Shown: in pieces, positions 59,462 through 64,000 of the stretch
Layout: the number at the start of each line of letters is the position of its first letter
Position numbering within the stretch: position 1 is the stretch's first letter
Assembly: GCF_029227915.1 (NCBI RefSeq)
Contig: NC_079880.1
Span: 20,584,501-20,648,500 of the forward strand
Length of the DNA: 64,000 nucleotides
Origin: Hydractinia symbiolongicarpus
Taxonomy: Eukaryota; Cnidaria; Hydrozoa; Anthoathecata; Hydractiniidae
Reading direction: 5' to 3'
Translations under genes and position numbers: made by a program
Notes under the pieces: generated by a model
The model's database searches: none
Seen by the model: only the letters and a program-made list of their open reading frames with translations
Told to the model about the DNA's origin: nothing

Positions 59462-61066
59462 CTATCCGACGTTTCCAGTTTCCAAAACAGCTGTCAGCTT
59501 TGTTGGGTCTGCACCAACTTTTGTCAATGGATCTGCAAGTTGCGTGGATGTAGGAATCCATTTCACGCTGGATAGTTCTTCTCTCAAAATCATTTCTTTT
59601 ATAACAGAAATATCAACCCTGAGTCGGCGCTCTGCAGCCATTGTTGTTGAGTAAGTATTTCGGTAAAGAGATTCATTATCAGTTAATGCATGAATCTGAA
59701 TGTGCTTACATTGCGTGTTTGGTATGCAAATCATTTCAGTAAGAACTTGTGACATAAAGTATGCAGCATCAAGAGCATCCACCATGGCACTTGTTTCAGC
59801 AGCAAGTGTACTTCTAACACCACGTCGAATAGTTTTGCTACTCCAAACTAATGGGCACACCTTCCCTTTATTATCAGAGAGGAACACCACATATCCTCCT
59901 GAACTTTGACCTGATGACAAATTTGCCAACGATGCATCACTGTAGCATATGATGGAGCAATTTTCCAATGATTCAAGGCTAGGGAAATGAATCTTTAATG
60001 GATTACCTTTGATTCTTTGAAGCACTTTATTTGCTTTCAAGATATTAGACACAGTAGGAGCTTTCATAGTCGAGCTCAATACAGAAATATCGAAGGCAAT
60101 ATCCGGGCGAGTATGTGTAGCAGTCCAGTTTAACTGACCAACCAATCTGCAATATTGAGAAGATTCAGTCTTGGTACAAATGGAATCTTTCTGAAGTTGA
60201 CGTTCTCGGGTGATTGGAATTTGATCGATTTTTTCAATATAATCCAATTGGTCAAGTGATAGCTGTCCAGATTCACTCTGGCTGATATTAATACCAACAT
60301 ATTTAAAATGTGATGATGCTGAATAACCAACTTGAAATATTTGGTAAAGCTTATCTATGACATCAGCTTTGAAAACATCAGTAACAGACCAAAGGAAATC
60401 ATCAACATGTGCTTGTAACACACCAGACAATTGATCATTTTTATCTTTCCAATAAAAAACACCATAATCAATAGTTGATCTATGACATCCTAAATTTTGT
60501 AATGCTTCCCATACTGCAAAATACCACATACGAGCAGCATCATTTAGACCGTACACACATTTTTCTAACTTCCAGAGTGTGTTTGGAAGGGGTACGTCAC
60601 ATGGTGGAACAATAAAGACATCCCGTTGTATTGGTTTGCCTTGGAGAAAAGCTGCTTTTATGTCAATAGAATTTAGTGTCCATTGTTTGCTGGCAATTAT
60701 AGAAAGCACTAGTCTCATACATTCTTTACTACCAGTTGGTGAGTCAGCAGGTATGTTAATATTTTCCTGAAAGCCTCGGATGACATATCTTGCTTTCGGT
60801 ACAAGTTTTCCGTCAACAATTTTTCGGGTACATACCCACCTACCAGTTAGTCTGGGTTGACCTACATCTGGAACCTCTTGGTAAACTTCATACTGTTTCC
60901 ATTTTTCAAGTTCTGCACTCTTGGCATTCTTGAACTCATCTGGTGCGTTGAAGCATACGGCAACACACATCTCTTCTTCACAATTAGAAGGAGTAGAGGG
61001 ATCACCTCCTGTTGGGTCTGACTCAATTTCGACTAACTTCCATTCTGATACATCACTCCAATCCAT
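59462..61066 (-). CDS. Copia pol part 2: reverse transcriptase and RNase H
   Basis: A 534-codon frame, open upstream to a stop at 61103-61105. The start methionine is nominal; the natural product would be part of a longer Gag-Pol. The RT opens with ELEKWKQYEVYQEV, continues with LTGRWVCTRK, SIDIKAAFLQG (first catalytic Asp) and VYGLNDAARMW. The catalytic box reads HVDDF where most Copia elements have YVDD. RNase H follows with SDAS, LAAETSAM and DNESL. The end WIPTSTQLADPLTK is typical of the superfamily. The domains themselves look intact. Confidence 0.9.
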   Translation of the reverse strand: MDWSDVSEWKLVEIESDPTGGDPSTPSNCEEEMCVAVCFNAPDEFKNAKSAELEKWKQYEVYQEVPDVGQPRLTGRWVCTRKIVDGKLVPKARYVIRGFQENINIPADSPTGSKECMRLVLSIIASKQWTLNSIDIKAAFLQGKPIQRDVFIVPPCDVPLPNTLWKLEKCVYGLNDAARMWYFAVWEALQNLGCHRSTIDYGVFYWKDKNDQLSGVLQAHVDDFLWSVTDVFKADVIDKLYQIFQVGYSASSHFKYVGINISQSESGQLSLDQLDYIEKIDQIPITRERQLQKDSICTKTESSQYCRLVGQLNWTATHTRPDIAFDISVLSSTMKAPTVSNILKANKVLQRIKGNPLKIHFPSLESLENCSIICYSDASLANLSSGQSSGGYVVFLSDNKGKVCPLVWSSKTIRRGVRSTLAAETSAMVDALDAAYFMSQVLTEMICIPNTQCKHIQIHALTDNESLYRNTYSTTMAAERRLRVDISVIKEMILREELSSVKWIPTSTQLADPLTKVGADPTKLTAVLETGNVG

Positions 61067-61102
61067 AGAATACTCATGGTCAGTGTGATCTCGAACGTTT
61101 AC

Positions 61103-61345
61103 TCAATCTTTGTGGATCCCACCCTTTTTTTCCAGCAGGGCCTAGAATTTTTACTTCTTTCCATTCTCCATCAGGATATTTGTATTGCACTGTCTGTTGT
61201 CTTTTTGGGAGGGACATCTTGGATCTGGCAACAGGACCAGATTCTGGTTGCTGAATTGAGCTTTCTGGTTGGTGAGTTGCAACATGTTCAGTAAAATGTT
61301 GTACTTCCTGTTCAGTTTCTTCTTCTGCAATGTGGTGCTGTTCAT
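61103..61345 (-). pseudogene. Copia pol linker with frame changes and a stop
   Basis: Between the integrase and RT frames, the linker similar to other Copia elements (YPDGEWKEVKILGPAGKK) is readable but only by changing frame near 61345 and in the AAAAAAAGGG run near 61125. A TGA (61103-61105) stands where a tryptophan codon is expected from the family. These lesions separate integrase from RT. Confidence 0.7.
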
Positions 61346-62868
61346 ACCCGCATACCTACATACTCACGAAGAGGATGTTTTAATGCCTTGCGAAGCTTTG
61401 AGCTTATTTCTGCTTGCACGAAAGCTTTTCTGGCTGCAGCAATGGCATTAAGATGCTGGGCTATTACAGAGCTGGTAGTAATGCCTTCCAAGGCAGGGAG
61501 TTCATCATGGAAAGCTGATGGCAGTCTAGGATTTTGACCTATTGCTAACTGTGCTGGTGTAAATCCATTTACAAACATACAGCAATTTCGTACAGATATA
61601 GCATACTGCAATGCCAGTGATTCTGATAGCTTCGGGTGATCTTCCAGCATTTTTTCCATCATAATATCTATAGTTGCATGATTCCGTTCATTCAGACCAT
61701 TTTCCCAAGGACTATAAGCAGCGGTGTGCTTGATGTTTATCCCAAATTGATTGCCAAGTTCCCGCATTTCATCATTAGCGAATTCCCCTCCATTGTCCAT
61801 GTGAAAACTTTTAGCTGCTCCAAATATGGGCAACCAAAGTTCTATAATCTTTGCAACAACGATGCGTTTTTCTTTAGATGGTATGAAATCAGCACGTGTG
61901 TATCGAGTAAACATATCGATGAGGTAAATTATCCATTTACCCTTCCTTTCTTTCAAATCAATACTAACTATTTCATTAAATTTCATTTTATCTGGATCCA
62001 TTAAGTTTCTGACAGCTGGCCTTGGAATGGTCGGTTTGTATCGCTTACACACTAGACAATTCTGAGAATATTTATGCAGAATGTCCAAAAATTCCTTCTC
62101 AGGCTTATCCAGGACACTGAGGACTTTCTTTAAGAACTCAAAGGGAGGATGACAAAATTGGCGATGCAAGCGTTTAGCAGCAAGTTCTTTCTCATGTTTG
62201 GACAATTCACTAACAGAAAACATAACATCCAGTACTTCAACAGGAAAACCTGGCTGCACATTTATACACCAGTGTCCAGTAGGGGATGTGAAGAGCTCAA
62301 CATTCTTCTTCACACGATTTATTGTAACTTCAGCAGTGTCATTTCCTGTACAAATGAGCAGATTCCATGCTTTCATAGTTTCCTTTCCAAGCAGAAGAGG
62401 AAGATCGGTGTCAACAACATCGAATTTTAAGGAAGTGATTTCCCCAGCAACCAAAACAGGAGCTATAATGGTATACATAGATTTCATGACACGTCCACCA
62501 CCAAATTTAAATTTGTTATTACCATCAAGCTTTTTGACATTTTGGTACATATCAGTACTCATGGAATCAAGAAAACACTGTGTCCATACTACTCCGGCAA
62601 CATTCTGTGGGCAACCTGTATCGAGAATCATATAGTTAAATGCAACACCACCTGCCATAGACGCATCAGATGCTTGGCATTCAGTAACATCAGAGTTAAC
62701 AGAAGCAACCCAGGAGCGGTTTGTAGAACTATCATGCTGTTGGTTGTCTTCCGAACCTTGTTGTTTCTCAGAACGATGTGGGCAATCTCGAGCAAAATGT
62801 GCAATTGAACGGCAAACATGGCATGTTAAAGGTTTACCGTCAGCATTTAGGGGATTGCGATGTTGCAA
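61342..62868 (-). CDS. Copia pol part 1: zinc knuckle, protease and integrase
   Basis: A 508-codon frame. The CCHC knuckle is at residues 16-29 (CHVCRSIAHFARDC). The aspartic protease has ILDTGCPQ (D83-T84-G85) and DTDLPLLLGKE. Integrase has a zinc-binding pair (LHRQFCH..., CLVC) and a D,D,E core: SIDLKERKG, HMDNGGEF and the E in PWENGLNERNH. It is in the -1 frame relative to gag; its frame is open upstream to about 62970, so the ATG used here is nominal. It ends REYVGMRV before the linker lesions. Confidence 0.9.
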   Translation of the reverse strand: MQHRNPLNADGKPLTCHVCRSIAHFARDCPHRSEKQQGSEDNQQHDSSTNRSWVASVNSDVTECQASDASMAGGVAFNYMILDTGCPQNVAGVVWTQCFLDSMSTDMYQNVKKLDGNNKFKFGGGRVMKSMYTIIAPVLVAGEITSLKFDVVDTDLPLLLGKETMKAWNLLICTGNDTAEVTINRVKKNVELFTSPTGHWCINVQPGFPVEVLDVMFSVSELSKHEKELAAKRLHRQFCHPPFEFLKKVLSVLDKPEKEFLDILHKYSQNCLVCKRYKPTIPRPAVRNLMDPDKMKFNEIVSIDLKERKGKWIIYLIDMFTRYTRADFIPSKEKRIVVAKIIELWLPIFGAAKSFHMDNGGEFANDEMRELGNQFGINIKHTAAYSPWENGLNERNHATIDIMMEKMLEDHPKLSESLALQYAISVRNCCMFVNGFTPAQLAIGQNPRLPSAFHDELPALEGITTSSVIAQHLNAIAAARKAFVQAEISSKLRKALKHPLREYVGMRV

Positions 62869-62960
62869 TTTTCCACGACCTTGTCCACGATAACTTTTAA
62901 AGGATGAATTACCATTTTTCGATCGGTATTGTCTCCATGCAACGTATGTTTCGTATTCAT

Positions 62961-63590
62961 CTAGTGTGGCAAAAAAGGCTCTTGTTTGACAGCAGGTTGA
63001 ACTGAGACTACAGCGGTGTTGGATGACTGAGTACTTGTGACAGCAGCACTGCCAAAATATTTCTTAAGCACCTTTTTGGCTTGTTTATACATTTCATTTG
63101 GTTGATCCCCATCAACTTCTCTCATTGCTAGACGAAGGTCAGAATCATTAAGATTGGCACCACACAGTAAATTAAGTCCATGAATACGTTCACCAAGTTT
63201 CATGTCGAAGCGCTCCATTCGGACTTTATATTTCTCATAATACATGATATGTTCAATACTTTGATCTTCTTTTCTACATAATGTACGGAAGTCTTTCCAC
63301 GTGTCAAAGGCTGACGTGTTATCATCCTTACTATAGTACGTTTCTATCAATTCTATCACCTTTTTCCACCCGTCATCACCTGTCATGTTCTCCATATCAA
63401 GGGTATCAAATAGTTGACGACGTATTTCGCTTCCATCCGGAAGATGCAATGCTAATTGCAAACCATGAACATCTTTCAGTCCAGTTACACCAGAAGTGGC
63501 AACTTTCCATGCCTTGGCTTCTCGGAGCCATAATGAAAACTCTTTGTTTTCTTCATCCCACCGTGGTGGGTTTAAAAATCCACTAGCCAT
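62961..63590 (-). CDS. Copia gag (209 codons)
   Basis: Starts 24 bases after the 5' LTR and primer-binding site. Copia-type capsid features include LWLREAKAWKVA, a W-rich central part (DTWKDFRTLCRKEDQS) and KKVLKKYFG. It ends just after a TTTTTTG run (62970-62976), beyond which the zinc knuckle continues in the -1 frame. Confidence 0.85.
   Translation of the reverse strand: MASGFLNPPRWDEENKEFSLWLREAKAWKVATSGVTGLKDVHGLQLALHLPDGSEIRRQLFDTLDMENMTGDDGWKKVIELIETYYSKDDNTSAFDTWKDFRTLCRKEDQSIEHIMYYEKYKVRMERFDMKLGERIHGLNLLCGANLNDSDLRLAMREVDGDQPNEMYKQAKKVLKKYFGSAAVTSTQSSNTAVVSVQPAVKQEPFLPH
62970..62976 (-). promoter_or_regulatory. Possible -1 frameshift site (T TTT TTG)
   Basis: The heptamer fits the X XXY YYZ rule in the gag frame and a -1 slip continues straight into the zinc-knuckle/protease frame. 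A one-base homopolymer deletion in this copy would look the same. Confidence 0.35.
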
Positions 63591-63601
63591 TGTTTAACCA
63601 C

Positions 63602-63613
63602 CCTCTGCTACCA
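63602..63613 (-). other. Copia primer-binding site (initiator tRNA-Met)
   Basis: The plus strand CCTCTGCTACCA equals the 3' end of animal initiator tRNA-Met including CCA, and directly abuts the 5' LTR. Confidence 0.9.
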
Positions 63614-63739
63614 TGAAAACTCGCAAATGTTAATAGAGATAGATAAACCCACCACTATATATTAATACCTATAAATATACAAACATATAATAAACATAAA
63701 TGAACTGCATTGTTAGAGTCAGACAGTAGGATGTTAACA
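63614..63739 (-). repeat. Copia 5' LTR (126 bp)
   Basis: Identical to 59210-59335; followed by CTAAG, the second copy of the target duplication. Confidence 0.95.
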
Positions 63740-64000
63740 CTAAGTTCTTAAAAGATTTGTTTATATGTTTTTTGATAAGATTTACTTGATAAATAACTTA
63801 TATATAAACTTTATTACCTCCTTTTTCTTCAAGCGCGTTCTTTCAACTGTCGTCCGCCATGTTTATGTTACAAGGTGTTGCATTTCGGGAATGTTCCGGG
63901 CGAGTTTTGGCGTGTTTGGGAAAGTACGGGCGGTTTCGGCGGACAACGGCACCCTCCTAAATTCCCACCCAAAGGAGAAAAATGTTTTTTTTCAATATCT

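Larger units (their letters stand above)
59210..63739 (-). mobile_element. Ty1/Copia LTR retrotransposon, 4.53 kb
   Basis: Two identical 126-bp LTRs bound by the 5-bp target duplication CTAAG (59205-59209 and 63740-63744). The order gag, protease, integrase, reverse transcriptase/RNase H is the Copia arrangement. Primer-binding site and polypurine tract are present. Identical LTRs imply recent insertion, but the coding region has one gag/pol frame change, at least one pol frame change near 61345, one in an A/G run near 61125 and a stop at 61103-61105. LTRs this short and the spacing recall GalEa-like Copia clades known in aquatic animals; that placement is tentative. Confidence 0.95.
58998..63956. 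mobile_element. Small TIR element split by the Copia insertion
   Basis: Ends GAGGGTGC (58998) and GCACCCTC (63949-63956), with looser inverted similarity inward (CCGC..., GGCGAGTT, TTCCCGAA). It is flanked on both sides by TAAATTCCCAC (58987-58997 and 63958-63968), a long target duplication suggesting a MULE-type element. Without the Copia insert it would be about 425 bp and non-coding. Confidence 0.65.

Noticed and set aside
61636-62004. 122-codon and other plus-strand frames in the Copia region
   Set aside because: They are antisense to the integrase frame.

Overview
The window is eukaryotic and animal-like: AT-rich DNA, short GT-AG introns, widely spaced genes and heavy repeat content. 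RagC/D and GLOD4 orthologues, a secreted DUF885 protein, tRNA-derived SINEs, Helitron-like elements, a hAT element, a LINE and a Copia element together suggest an early-branching animal, with a hydrozoan-like cnidarian as my best guess. That placement is inference; no rRNA or mitochondrial marker is present.

Five host genes can be supported. (1) 1469-2917 (+) is a single-exon condensation/acyltransferase-like protein. (2) 8400-12186 (-) is a four-exon gene for a 149-residue secreted protein with two thyroglobulin type-1 domains. (3) 17724-29880 (+) is a nine-exon gene for a 774-residue secreted DUF885 protein; its second intron holds the Helitron array and its seventh a 14-copy satellite of AACCGGTT sites. 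(4) 31382-41218 (-) is a 16-exon RagC/RagD GTPase gene (378 residues) with a CACGTG box just upstream. (5) 42390-47716 (-) is a nine-exon GLOD4-type glyoxalase-fold gene (296 residues). In the four spliced genes I placed every junction by hand and the reading phase closes from start to stop. The genes do not form an operon-like unit. The RagC/D and GLOD4 genes lie in the same orientation, and the DUF885 gene converges on RagC/D.

The rest is mostly mobile DNA. Highlights are two tandem tRNA-like repeats inside inverted repeats (5.3-5.8 kb), scattered palindromic elements, a duplicated coding-like sequence (13.6 and 16.5 kb), a roughly 30-bp minisatellite (15.2-16.0 kb), and five Helitron-like elements joined end to end (19589-23634). 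There are at least five copies of one tRNA-derived SINE, and a second SINE family. The right-hand 12 kb is a nest of transposons: a decayed LINE reverse transcriptase, a 3.8-kb hAT element with an intron-containing transposase, and a 4.53-kb Copia element (identical 126-bp LTRs, CTAAG target duplication) inserted into a small terminal-inverted-repeat element.
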